Of a stretch of 64,000 nt of DNA, positions 8,917-17,308 are shown piece after piece (position 1 is the stretch's first letter; the number at the start of each line of letters is the position of its first letter). Both the position numbers and the translations under genes were made by a program. Source of the DNA: Phycisphaerae bacterium (GTDB lineage: Bacteria > Planctomycetota > Phycisphaerae > Phycisphaerales > Phycisphaeraceae); NCBI GenBank assembly GCA_030425705.1, contig JAUHZU010000002.1, positions 1 to 64,000 of the forward strand, in the 5' to 3' direction. The notes under the pieces were generated by a model that made no database searches, had not been told where the DNA came from, and was given only the letters and a program-made list of their open reading frames with translations.

Positions 8917-9340
8917 AGTCACCTGACCCCCGACCCACCGGGGCTGATCCGGGCTTCCCTCCCGGTGCAAGGCCGCCGGGGGCAAAAACCGCGTTTCGCG
9001 CCTGATTCTCCCAAGTCCCCTAAGCTATCTTCTTAGGGAACACCCCTGAAATATTTAGTAAATGCCTTGACAGAGGCCCTGTAATCGGGTCTACTAACTA
9101 GTGTCTCAGGTGCATGCCTGAGCGTATGCGAAGGAGCCCGCTTCGGCGGGTGAGTCGGAAGAAGGAAGAGGAGGCCGCCGGACTGGGCCCGGCCGCCACG
9201 CAACATCCAGTCTTGTCACGGCAGCCAACTGCCGGATTCTTCGAAGCGTGTCGCTTCAACCACCGGTCCAACGTGGGGACGCTGAGCCGGTCCAATCTGA
9301 TCTTTCCCCATTTCCCCCCTTTCTCTTGAGGAGAAGACGC
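8917..9340 (+). other. 424-base intergenic region: promoter and long structured leader of the first PEP-CTERM gene
   Basis: No coding frame looks real here. It holds a GC-rich stretch after dacB, a promoter-like TTGACA...TCTACT pair, and then about 240 bases that would be transcribed as leader. The leader has two clear hairpins: CTCAGG/CCTGAG (9105-9122, loop TGCATG) and CCCGC-TTCG-GCGGG (9137-9150), the latter with a stable UUCG tetraloop. It ends in the TTGAGGAGAAG ribosome-binding region. I recognise no known riboswitch class. Confidence 0.5.
9067..9095 (+). promoter_or_regulatory. sigma-70-like promoter of the first PEP-CTERM gene
   Basis: TTGACA at 9067-9072, a 17-base spacer, then TCTACT at 9090-9095, in a locally AT-richer stretch. 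The -35 element is perfect and the -10 is weak. A start near 9102 would give a leader of about 240 bases. Confidence 0.5.
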
Positions 9341-9892
9341 ATGAAGACCTCTCGTTTGCTCGCGGCTGCTTGTGCAGCAACTTTCGCCGGCGCGGCCTCG
9401 GCCGACATCATGTTCGCGGATCCCGGCACCCTCGCCGCTGGCGAATCCGTCGTGTACACGGTCAACGTGACCACCGGCGGCACCGGTGTCCTGTCGTTCG
9501 ACTTCACCAACGGTGCTTCGCCCGACTCCTCTTGGGCGTCGGACGTTCAGATCGATGTCAGCGGCCAGTCGGTCGGTGGCTTCACCAACGTCGGCAGCGC
9601 CACCGAAGGTGCTTGGTCGTTCGATGGCTCGGCCTCGACCAACGACGGCACATACACCGATGGCAATGACGCCGTTGGCGCACCCGCTGGTGCCCCGGCC
9701 CTGAACATCTTCAACTCGGTCGGTACCTACACCCTGACGTTCACCAACGACTGGGCGACCGACCCCAGCCCCAACACCTACACGAACCTGGTCATCGCCG
9801 GCATCGACGGCACCGCGACCCTCGTGCCCGAGCCCGGCTCGCTGGCGCTGCTCGGCCTGGGTGGCCTGGCGATGCTCCGCCGCCGTCGCTAA
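9341..9892 (+). CDS. PEP-CTERM-anchored secreted protein
   Basis: 183 residues with ATG 6 bases after GAGGAG. Signal peptide MKTSRLLAAACAATFAGAASA; then a beta-rich, Thr/Ser/Gly/Asp-rich body; then VPEPGSLALLGLGGLAMLRRRR at the C terminus. That is the canonical PEP-CTERM sorting tail: a PEP motif, a hydrophobic helix and an Arg cluster. Such tails are processed by exosortase and are linked to surface or exopolysaccharide-associated proteins. No exosortase gene is in the window. The body has no assigned fold. It has its own promoter and a strong terminator, so it is monocistronic. Confidence 0.9.
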   Translation: MKTSRLLAAACAATFAGAASADIMFADPGTLAAGESVVYTVNVTTGGTGVLSFDFTNGASPDSSWASDVQIDVSGQSVGGFTNVGSATEGAWSFDGSASTNDGTYTDGNDAVGAPAGAPALNIFNSVGTYTLTFTNDWATDPSPNTYTNLVIAGIDGTATLVPEPGSLALLGLGGLAMLRRRR

Positions 9893-9946
9893 GCGCGACC
9901 ACACGGCAGACCGGAACCCCCGGCTGTCCGACTCTTGACTCAATCC

Positions 9947-9981
9947 AGGCGGCCGTGCTCAACAGCACGGCCGCCTGTTTT
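9947..9981 (+). terminator. intrinsic terminator of the first PEP-CTERM gene
   Basis: A perfect 13-bp stem (AGGCGGCCGTGCT / AGCACGGCCGCCT), loop CAAC, followed by GTTTTA. Starts 55 bases after the stop codon. Confidence 0.9.
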
Positions 9982-10100
9982 ACAGGCCCTACAGCCCCAA
10001 CCCGCGACCGCTTTCTGCCGCCGGACTACGATGCCCCGCTGGCCCCGGCCCGGGGCCTGTGGCAGGATTCAGCCGCGAACCCCCCTTTGGAACCCGACCC

Positions 10101-11900
10101 ATGATCCGCTCAAACGAGAACCACTACGACGTCGTCATTGTCGGTGGCGGCCCGGCCGGCAGCACCGCCTCGACCTTGTTGAAGAAGTACGCGCCGGAGC
10201 TGTCGGTGCTGGTGCTGGAGAAGATGAAGTTCCCGCGCGACCACATCGGCGAGAGCCAGTTGCCCTCGATCAGCAAGATCCTGGCGGAGATGGGGTGCTG
10301 GGACAAGATCGAAGAGGCGGGCTTCCCGATCAAGATCGGCGCGTCGTACACCTGGGGCCGCAACCAGGACAAATGGGACTTCGACTTCGTGCCGGTGGAG
10401 CGCTTTGTCGAGGAGGCCCGGCCGGCCAAGTTCCAGGGGCAACGCACCCTCACCGCGTTTCAGGTCGACCGGGCGCAGTACGACGACATCCTCCTGCGCC
10501 ACGCCGAGTCCTTCGGCGCCGAGGTCCGCGAGGAGACCGGCGTAGCCAAGGTGCTGGTCGAGGAAGGCGAGCAGGGCAAGCGCATCGCGGGCTTCGAGCT
10601 GGACAACGGCCAGACGGTCACCGGGCGGTACTACATCGATGGCTCGGGCAATGTCGGGCTGCTCCGTCGGGCCCTGGGCGTGGAGAGCGAGGCCCCGAAA
10701 GAGCTGCGCAACCTCGCGGTGTGGGACTACTGGGAGAACGCCGACTGGGCGGTGGAGATCGGGGTCGGCGGGACGCGAGTGCAGGTGCGGTCGCTGTCCT
10801 ACGGCTGGATCTGGTTCATCCCGATGGGCCCGACCCGGACGAGCGTCGGGCTGATCTGCCCGACCGAGTACATCAAGCAGACCGGTGAGAAGCCGGCGGA
10901 CCTGTACCACAAGGCGCTGCGCGAGCAGGAAGACATCTCCAAGCTGCTGAAGAACGCGACGCCCCGCGGGGAGGTGGAGAGCTGCCGGGACTGGTCACAC
11001 CTGGCGGACCAGCTCTGCGGCGAGAACTGGTTCCTGTGCGGGGAGTCGGCCGGGTTCGCCGACCCGATCCTCGCCGCGGGGATGGCCCTGGCGCACAACT
11101 CGGCGCGCGAGGCCGCCTACACCATCCTCGAGCTGGAGCGGGGTGAGATCGACCGCGACTGGCTGCTGGAACGGTACGACGAACGCAACCGGACCAACAT
11201 CGGCCAGCACATCCGTTTCGCGCAGTACTGGTACGCCGCCAACGGCTGCTTCCGCGACCTGCAGGACAACTGTGTCGCCATCGCGAAGGAGGCGGGCCTG
11301 GAACTCAAGCCCAAGGACGCCTGGCGCTGGCTCAGCCAGGGCGGCTTCACGACCGAGAGCGTGAACCAGGCGCTGTTCGGCTCGTTCGATATCGCCTCGG
11401 CCAAGCAGGTGCTCGAGCTCTTCAGCGACAGCAAGGATGCGAACGGGGGCAAGGAGGATGTCGGCTGGAAGCTGAACCATTACAACGTCCTGACCCTCAA
11501 CCTTGAGGGCGCAAAGAAGGGGTGGATCGGCCAACTCCAGGACGGGAAGATCAAGCGGGTCCTGTGCTACCTCCGTGGCGAGCTGAAGCTGCCGCGGGCC
11601 GGGGTCTACCTGGACCTGATCAACCTGCTGCAGAAGGTCGACGACGCGGCGACCATCGTGCAGTTCATCCAGCAGAAAGTCGCTAAGCACCCGCCTCAGA
11701 CGCGCGGCGTGATCCTCACCTCCTATGTCCAGACCCTGGACGTGATGATCGAGCAGGGCTGGGTCAAGGGAAAGCTGGACCCCAAGCGGCCGCGGGTAAC
11801 GCTCAGCAACGACGGCAATCACCATATCCGCACCTCCGCCGAGACCGACCGCGCCCTGGCCGACAGCGGCCGGGAGGGGATCGTCCGCTCCAACCTCTAA
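10101..11900 (+). CDS. flavin-dependent halogenase, phenol/pyrrole-type (with C-terminal extension)
   Basis: 599 residues from ATG 10101. An N-terminal extension from GTG 10059 is possible but looks like leader. FAD motif VGGGPAGS at residues 14-21; FPRDHIGES at 44-52, typical of phenolic and carrier-bound-substrate halogenases; K78 in GFPIKIGAS, at the place of the catalytic lysine; and the halogenase WxWxIP motif intact as WIWFIP at 236-241. GESAGFADPILAAGM matches the second FAD-contact region. About 150-190 extra C-terminal residues have no clear family. Predicted reaction: FADH2-, O2- and halide-dependent halogenation of an aromatic substrate. It needs a flavin reductase, which is not encoded nearby. 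Only 42 bases separate it from a second halogenase, so they are probably co-transcribed. Related flavin reductases/monooxygenases (geranylgeranyl-reductase type) are the main alternative, but the WxWxIP motif argues for a halogenase. Confidence 0.82.
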   Translation: MIRSNENHYDVVIVGGGPAGSTASTLLKKYAPELSVLVLEKMKFPRDHIGESQLPSISKILAEMGCWDKIEEAGFPIKIGASYTWGRNQDKWDFDFVPVERFVEEARPAKFQGQRTLTAFQVDRAQYDDILLRHAESFGAEVREETGVAKVLVEEGEQGKRIAGFELDNGQTVTGRYYIDGSGNVGLLRRALGVESEAPKELRNLAVWDYWENADWAVEIGVGGTRVQVRSLSYGWIWFIPMGPTRTSVGLICPTEYIKQTGEKPADLYHKALREQEDISKLLKNATPRGEVESCRDWSHLADQLCGENWFLCGESAGFADPILAAGMALAHNSAREAAYTILELERGEIDRDWLLERYDERNRTNIGQHIRFAQYWYAANGCFRDLQDNCVAIAKEAGLELKPKDAWRWLSQGGFTTESVNQALFGSFDIASAKQVLELFSDSKDANGGKEDVGWKLNHYNVLTLNLEGAKKGWIGQLQDGKIKRVLCYLRGELKLPRAGVYLDLINLLQKVDDAATIVQFIQQKVAKHPPQTRGVILTSYVQTLDVMIEQGWVKGKLDPKRPRVTLSNDGNHHIRTSAETDRALADSGREGIVRSNL

Positions 11901-11942
11901 CCGCCCACCTCCACACGACCCCACGACTGGAGTGCCGTCTTG

Positions 11943-13478
11943 ATGCATATGGAGAATCTATCGACCGAGCACGACATCCGGTCGGTTGTTGTGCTTGGCG
12001 GCGGGACGGCCGGCCTGCTTTGTGCCATAGCGCTGCGGCAGCAACTCCCGCACCTCGACGTTACCGTCGTGCGATCGACAAAGATGGGCGTAATCGGCGT
12101 CGGCGAGGGAACGATCGTGTCGGTCGTCCACTTCCTCCACAACTTTTTGGGGATCGACTCCAAGGCCTTTCACGCAGAGGTCGAACCCAGCATCAAGCTT
12201 GGGATCCGATACCTCTGGGGCACACGCCCGTTCTTCAACTACACGTTTTCCCCTCAACTCACGGGCCATCGGCCGATGCTTGAGTTTGCGCCGGGGTACT
12301 ATTGCAAGGACAGCTTCGAATACGCGGACATGAGTTCGGCGCTGATGTACCATGACAAGGCGTGTCTACGCACGCCGCAGGGCACGCCCGCGCTGCAGGG
12401 TGGTTTCGCCTACCACCTGGAAAACAAGAAGCTGGTCGGCTTCCTCGAGCAACAAACGGACCAGCCCGGGCTGACCAAGCTCGACGACCTGGTTGTCGAG
12501 GTGGTACAGGACCAAGCCGGAGTCTCGGCCCTGGTGCTCGAATCCGGGCGACGTGTGGAAGGCGACCTCTTCATCGATTGTTCGGGCTACCGCAGCGAGC
12601 TGCTCGGGCGGACGCTCGGGGCGGAACGCGTGGACTTCAGCGATGCGCTGTTCTGCGATCGTGCGGCCGTAGGCGGTTGGGCACGGACCGACGAGCCCTA
12701 CCATCCGTACACCACCGCGGAAACGATGGACCACGGCTGGGCCTGGCAGATCGAGCACGACCATGTGATTAACCGTGGGTACGTCTTTGCGTCGCCTTTC
12801 GCGTCTGACGACGAAGCCATCGATGAGTTCCGCCGAAAGAACCCACGGTTGATGGACGTGCGGGTGATCCCTTTCCCGGCCGGGGCCTACCGCGAGACCT
12901 GGAAAGCGAACGTCATCGCTCTGGGCAACGCGGCGGGGTTTGTTGAGCCGCTGGAGGCCACCGCGATCGGCATGATCTGCGACGGCATCCTGAACGTCGT
13001 TCGGGCGCTGCGCTCCTCGGGGTGTCGGCCGATGCCCGCGCAGCGTGCGCAATTCAACCAGATGACGTTCAGGAACTGGGAGATCATCCGTGATTTTCTG
13101 GCGCTGCATTACAAGTACAACGGCCGGTTTGAGACACCGTTCTGGCGAGCAGCGCGGGCGGACGTGGACTTGGGCGAACTGGGCCCGTTGTGCGAGTACT
13201 TCAAGCAGGTCGGACCGGATTTCTCACTGCTGACGACTGACCTGAAACGCGACTTCTTCGGCGCGGAGGGCTACCTAGCCATGCTTGTAGGCCAGCAGGT
13301 GGGGTACCAGCGTGTCGTCTCGCCAACACAAGAGGGACGCATGCGGTGGAACACCATGCTCCAGAACATCGGGCTCCGGGCCCGGGACGGCATGGGGGTC
13401 CAGGCCTGCTGCAAACACCTGCGGGAGCACGGCCTGCCGGGGAAACTGCAGGGGCAGGGTGCCTTGGGCTGGTCCTAG
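11943..13478 (+). CDS. flavin-dependent halogenase, tryptophan-halogenase type
   Basis: 511 residues; ATG 11943 with GGAG ten bases upstream (TTG 11940 and ATG 11949 are also possible). FAD motif LGGGTAGLLCA at 18-28, GVGEGT at 52-57, and candidate catalytic lysine K85 in IKLGIRYLWG. The C-terminal FAD region is ALGNAAGFVEPLEATAIG. The usual WxWxIP motif reads WAWQIE at 266-271, with Glu replacing Pro, so activity or substrate may differ. The family halogenates free or peptide-bound tryptophan and other indoles. Its codon use is a little less GC-biased than that of the upstream halogenase. Second gene of the two-gene halogenase unit. Confidence 0.85.
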   Translation: MHMENLSTEHDIRSVVVLGGGTAGLLCAIALRQQLPHLDVTVVRSTKMGVIGVGEGTIVSVVHFLHNFLGIDSKAFHAEVEPSIKLGIRYLWGTRPFFNYTFSPQLTGHRPMLEFAPGYYCKDSFEYADMSSALMYHDKACLRTPQGTPALQGGFAYHLENKKLVGFLEQQTDQPGLTKLDDLVVEVVQDQAGVSALVLESGRRVEGDLFIDCSGYRSELLGRTLGAERVDFSDALFCDRAAVGGWARTDEPYHPYTTAETMDHGWAWQIEHDHVINRGYVFASPFASDDEAIDEFRRKNPRLMDVRVIPFPAGAYRETWKANVIALGNAAGFVEPLEATAIGMICDGILNVVRALRSSGCRPMPAQRAQFNQMTFRNWEIIRDFLALHYKYNGRFETPFWRAARADVDLGELGPLCEYFKQVGPDFSLLTTDLKRDFFGAEGYLAMLVGQQVGYQRVVSPTQEGRMRWNTMLQNIGLRARDGMGVQACCKHLREHGLPGKLQGQGALGWS

Positions 13479-13594
13479 AGACCCCCACGCCCCTCCTGCC
13501 GCACCCCACTATCGCTAGTTAGCCCAAACTAACAGCATTTGTGTCACGGCTTTATAAATTCCCGCGGCGTGGGGGGAAAAACCCAAATCGCATG

Positions 13595-13622
13595 TTGTAA
13601 ATCTCCGCGGGTTGGGTAGACT
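13595..13622 (+). promoter_or_regulatory. candidate promoter of the second PEP-CTERM gene
   Basis: TTGTAA (13595-13600), 16-base spacer, TAGACT (13617-13622). The context GGGTAGACTACTAA resembles GGGTCTACTAA before the first PEP-CTERM gene, suggesting shared control. Confidence 0.4.
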
Positions 13623-13687
13623 ACTAATTGCAGTGATGCCGTGGGCGTCACCCTTGTGAATCCCGTGATGAGAAAGAGACGAGAACT

Positions 13688-14359
13688 ATGGAGCGCAGAA
13701 AAACAGCCGCTGTCAATGTGACCCGTTGGACCGCCTACACCGCTGCCGGTGCCGCCGCCGCGACCGCGGGTACCCTGACTTCCGAGGCCGAAGCCGCCAT
13801 TACGGTGGTGGATGTGAACGTGAGCCTTGAAGACACCGCCCAAGGGAACGGCTACTTCGATGTGTTCGGCCCTTACACCTTCGGTGGCGCAGGCGCTTCT
13901 TTCTCTTTCCAGCAAGCCTTCAACGAGACCGGCACCAGCGTAGGGATCATGCTCGTCACCGGGTTCGGTAACATCTCGATCGCCGGATTCGTGGCGGGTG
14001 CCTACAACTACCCCTCGAACCTCGCCTATGGCGCCAACCTCTCGACACAGAGCTTCGGCGTTGCCGCGAGCGCCCGGGGTGACATGGCCTGGGGCGCTGG
14101 CTACTCCAACAGCCAGTGGGTCAATGCTGGCACCGGCTACCTCGGCTTCCAGTTCGACCTCGGTGGTGGCACCCAGTGGGGCTGGGCCGAGGTTCAGGTC
14201 AACGGCACCCCGGACAACCGCGGCGAATTTATCCGCTACGCCTGGGGTGATGTGGGTGAGCAGATCACCGCCGGTCAGGTCCCCGAGCCCACCTCGCTGG
14301 CCGTCCTGGCCCTCGGTGCGGCGGGCCTCACCACGATGCGTCGCCGCAAGGCCTCATAA
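13688..14359 (+). CDS. PEP-CTERM-anchored secreted protein
   Basis: 223 residues. The N terminus (MERRKTAAVNVTRWTAYTAA) is followed by an Ala-rich hydrophobic signal ending near SEAEAA. A Gly/Phe/Tyr-rich beta body follows, and the tail is VPEPTSLAVLALGAAGLTTMRRRKAS, a PEP-CTERM sorting signal. The short basic N terminus with ERRK is unusual beside the simple signal of the other PEP-CTERM protein. The strings GTGYLGFQFDLGGGTQWGWAEV and GEFIRYAWGD hint at a beta-sandwich domain; I cannot name it. It lies directly after the halogenase pair but has its own promoter-like sequence and terminator. Confidence 0.88.
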   Translation: MERRKTAAVNVTRWTAYTAAGAAAATAGTLTSEAEAAITVVDVNVSLEDTAQGNGYFDVFGPYTFGGAGASFSFQQAFNETGTSVGIMLVTGFGNISIAGFVAGAYNYPSNLAYGANLSTQSFGVAASARGDMAWGAGYSNSQWVNAGTGYLGFQFDLGGGTQWGWAEVQVNGTPDNRGEFIRYAWGDVGEQITAGQVPEPTSLAVLALGAAGLTTMRRRKAS

Positions 14360-14383
14360 TTACTGGACCCCCATCCAATCAAA

Positions 14384-14414
14384 GGGTCGTCCGCTCATGC
14401 GGGCGACCTTTTTT
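14384..14414 (+). terminator. intrinsic terminator of the second PEP-CTERM gene
   Basis: 10-bp stem GGTCGTCCGC / GCGGGCGACC (one G-U pair), loop TCAT, followed by six T residues. Confidence 0.92.
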
Positions 14415-14528
14415 ATTCGTACCACCCCGCCCGCGGCTGGACAGCCCAAAACGTCCAGTCGATAAAACCAATCCGGCAGACACCGCCAGACGTATCCTCG
14501 CGTCCCGACGACCGAAAGTAGTAGACCT

Positions 14529-17240
14529 ATGGACCAAGAGACCGGCTCAAAGAAGTTGCTCCTGATCGGCTGGGACGGGGCGGACTGGGAACACATCAAC
14601 CCCCTCCTCGAGCAAGGCCTGCTCCCCAACCTCCAGGCCTTCATCGACAGCGGGACCGTCGGCAACTGCGCGACTCTGGGACCGGTCCTCTCGCCGATGT
14701 TGTGGAACTCGGTCGCGACCGGCAAGCACGCCTACAAGCACGGCATCTACGGCTTCACCGAGCCGGACCGGACCAACGGCGGGGCCCGGCCGTTCAGCAG
14801 CTACTCCCGCAAGACCAAGGCCTTCTGGAACATCTGCTCGCAAGTCGGGCTGAAGACCAACGTCATCAACTGGTGGGCCAGCCACCCGGCCGAACCCATC
14901 AACGGATGCGTGGTGTCGAACCTGTTTGCCGGCGTGAAGCCCGGCAAGGAGGGCCCGATCATTCCCCCAGACGTAATCCACCCCGTTGAGTTGCGCAAGC
15001 AACTGGGCCGATTCAAGATGTTCCCCCAGGAACTCACAAGCGAGCACATCCTCCCATTCATACCCAACGCCGAAAAAATCAACCAGGAGGAAGACAGCCG
15101 GCTGGAGACCTTTGCGAAAGTCTTTACCGAGACGATGACCACCCACGCATTGGGCACGGCCGTGATGGAGAACGAGCCCTGGGATGTGATGGCGATCTAC
15201 TACACCTGCCACGATCACTTCTCACACGCATTCATGAACTTCCACCCGCCCCGGCTGCCATGGGTAAAAGAGGAAGACTTTGAAATCTTCAAGGACGTGA
15301 TCGCCGGTGCTTACCGGTTCAGCGACCTGATGCTCGGCCGGCTGCTGTCGTTGTGTAACGACGACACAACGGTCATTATCTGCTCGGACCACGGATTCGA
15401 GTCGGGTGCGGGTCGGACAATCGGTAACCCGCGCGAACCCGCGGGCCCGGCGGCAGACCACCGGCAATACGGCATCTTCTTGGCCAAGGGGCCAAACATC
15501 CGCCCCGGCGAGCAAGTGTACGGGGCGAGCCTCATCGACCTCGCTCCGACGATGCTGACGATCCTCGGCCTTCCGATCGGCGACGACATGGATGGGCGAC
15601 CGCTCCTGGAGATCTTCAACGAGCAGCCCGAGATCAAGACGATCCCGTCCTGGGACGATGCGACCGGTGAGTACCCCGACGGGATGCACGCCGAGGAGAA
15701 GGAGCTGAACCCGGAGGATGCGGCCGAACTACTCAACCAATTCGTAGCGTTGGGCTATATTGATGACCCGGGCGCGGATAAAGAGAAGCAGTTCGACACC
15801 GCAGAGGTGGAGTGCGACTACAACCTCGCGCAGAACTATATGTTTGTTTCGATGCCTGAACAAGCGATCCCGCTGTTCGAGAAACTGGTCGCACACTCGC
15901 CCTGGGAAGACCGGTTTATCCAGCAGTTGGCGCAAGCATATCAACGTTCGGGCCGGCTGAAGGCTGCCCTCACGGTCATCGAGAAGGCCTACGATATCGA
16001 AGAGACCAAGGCCGTCGCGATCCGAGTTCTCTACGCGGAACTGAAAGTTGCTCTGGGGGCCGATATCGAAGAGGTACGCCCGGTCCTGGAGCAGGTCGAA
16101 AAATCGCCTCACCGCGGGAACCAACTCCGCAACCGGGTGGCCGCGCTGTACTCCAAGTGTCGGTGCTGGAAAGACGCCGAGCGCGTCTACCTCGGTGCCG
16201 TCAAGCACGACCAAGACGATGCGCGCGCCCATCAGGGCCTGTCGCGGGTCTACTGCCGGCTCCACGAAAACCAGAAAACGATCGACCACGCGCTGACCGC
16301 CATCGGGCTGATCTACCGCCTGCCTCACGCCCACCTGAATCTGGGTATCGCTCTGGCGCGGACGGGGCACCATCAGGAAGCGGAGACGGCCTATCACAAC
16401 GCCCTGCGGATCTCACCGAATTTCGCTCATGCACACCGGTGCCTGGTCCGCCTCTACAACAAACTCAACCGGCCGGAGATGGCGTTCCAGCACACCGCCA
16501 TCATCCGCCAGGCCTTCGACATGCGCAAGGCCAAGCGGGAGCAGGCGATGAGAGATCGGGTCGCGCCGCCACCGGCGAACATCCCCGACTTCCCTTCCGA
16601 AGCCGGCCGCCGCGAAACACTCCTGAAGGAGCGGCCGACCCGGGTCGACGAACGCAAGCCATCGGGCAAGGAGTTTGTGCTTGTGTCAGGCCTGCCGCGG
16701 TCGGGCACGTCGCTGATGATGCAGATGCTTGAGTGCGCGGGTCTGCCGCCGAAGACCGATGGTGAGCGTGAGGCCGACGATGACAACCTCAAGGGGTACT
16801 ACGAATGGGAGGCGATCAAACAGATCCAGACCCGCCGCGACCTGCTCGATGAGGAGGGGCTCGAGGGCAAAGCCATCAAGGTCATCTCAATGCTGCTGAA
16901 GCAGATGCCGTACCAGCACCGCTATAAGATCGTGTTCATGACCCGGCCGATCGAAGAGGTCGCCACATCCCAGGCGAAGATGATCGACCGACGGGGCACG
17001 GAGGGCGCAGACCAGTCTGTCGAGGAACTGACCCAAAGCCTCGCGTCCCACCGTTCCAACATCGTGTCGTGGATGGAGGGCAATCCGCGCGTCGAGTTTA
17101 TCCAGGTGGACTACCCTACCCTTGTCAAGGACCCTGAATCCGTCGTGCCGCAGATCGCAGCGTTTCTCGGCGATCGCCTGCCCACACCGGGCAATCTGAT
17201 GGATGCGATCGACATCTCGCTGTACCGCAACCGGGCCTGA
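14529..17240 (+). CDS. three-part fusion: alkaline-phosphatase-superfamily phosphodiesterase, TPR, sulfotransferase
   Basis: 903 residues. Residues 8-400: type I phosphodiesterase/nucleotide pyrophosphatase fold, with metal-site GWDGADW near residue 14, nucleophile region LSPMLWNSVATGKHAYKHGI, CSDHGFES near 284 and a later metal His in ADHRQYGIFLAKG. Residues 420-690: TPR-like helical repeats (for example AHLNLGIALARTGHHQEAET). Residues 710-903: sulfotransferase/PAPS-binding domain, with 5'-phosphosulfate loop GLPRSGTSLMMQM and 3'-phosphate region VFMTRPIEEVATSQ. The parts are known separately; their order in one soluble chain suggests sulfate transfer coupled to phosphoester or sulfate-ester hydrolysis, or sulfation of a polymer. 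No signal peptide is visible, so it is likely cytoplasmic. The substrate cannot be deduced. Confidence 0.85.
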   Translation: MDQETGSKKLLLIGWDGADWEHINPLLEQGLLPNLQAFIDSGTVGNCATLGPVLSPMLWNSVATGKHAYKHGIYGFTEPDRTNGGARPFSSYSRKTKAFWNICSQVGLKTNVINWWASHPAEPINGCVVSNLFAGVKPGKEGPIIPPDVIHPVELRKQLGRFKMFPQELTSEHILPFIPNAEKINQEEDSRLETFAKVFTETMTTHALGTAVMENEPWDVMAIYYTCHDHFSHAFMNFHPPRLPWVKEEDFEIFKDVIAGAYRFSDLMLGRLLSLCNDDTTVIICSDHGFESGAGRTIGNPREPAGPAADHRQYGIFLAKGPNIRPGEQVYGASLIDLAPTMLTILGLPIGDDMDGRPLLEIFNEQPEIKTIPSWDDATGEYPDGMHAEEKELNPEDAAELLNQFVALGYIDDPGADKEKQFDTAEVECDYNLAQNYMFVSMPEQAIPLFEKLVAHSPWEDRFIQQLAQAYQRSGRLKAALTVIEKAYDIEETKAVAIRVLYAELKVALGADIEEVRPVLEQVEKSPHRGNQLRNRVAALYSKCRCWKDAERVYLGAVKHDQDDARAHQGLSRVYCRLHENQKTIDHALTAIGLIYRLPHAHLNLGIALARTGHHQEAETAYHNALRISPNFAHAHRCLVRLYNKLNRPEMAFQHTAIIRQAFDMRKAKREQAMRDRVAPPPANIPDFPSEAGRRETLLKERPTRVDERKPSGKEFVLVSGLPRSGTSLMMQMLECAGLPPKTDGEREADDDNLKGYYEWEAIKQIQTRRDLLDEEGLEGKAIKVISMLLKQMPYQHRYKIVFMTRPIEEVATSQAKMIDRRGTEGADQSVEELTQSLASHRSNIVSWMEGNPRVEFIQVDYPTLVKDPESVVPQIAAFLGDRLPTPGNLMDAIDISLYRNRA

Positions 17241-17308
17241 TCCACAGTAACACCCCGGAGCGATGACTCCCGGCATGACGCGAAACGGGTCGCTGTGGTT
17301 TCGCGCCC

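Noticed and set aside
10041-10057. GC hairpin GGCCCCG-GCC-CGGGGCC upstream of the first halogenase as a terminator or riboswitch
   Set aside because: A 3-base loop, no T tract, and a strong terminator already lies upstream; likely chance in GC-rich DNA.
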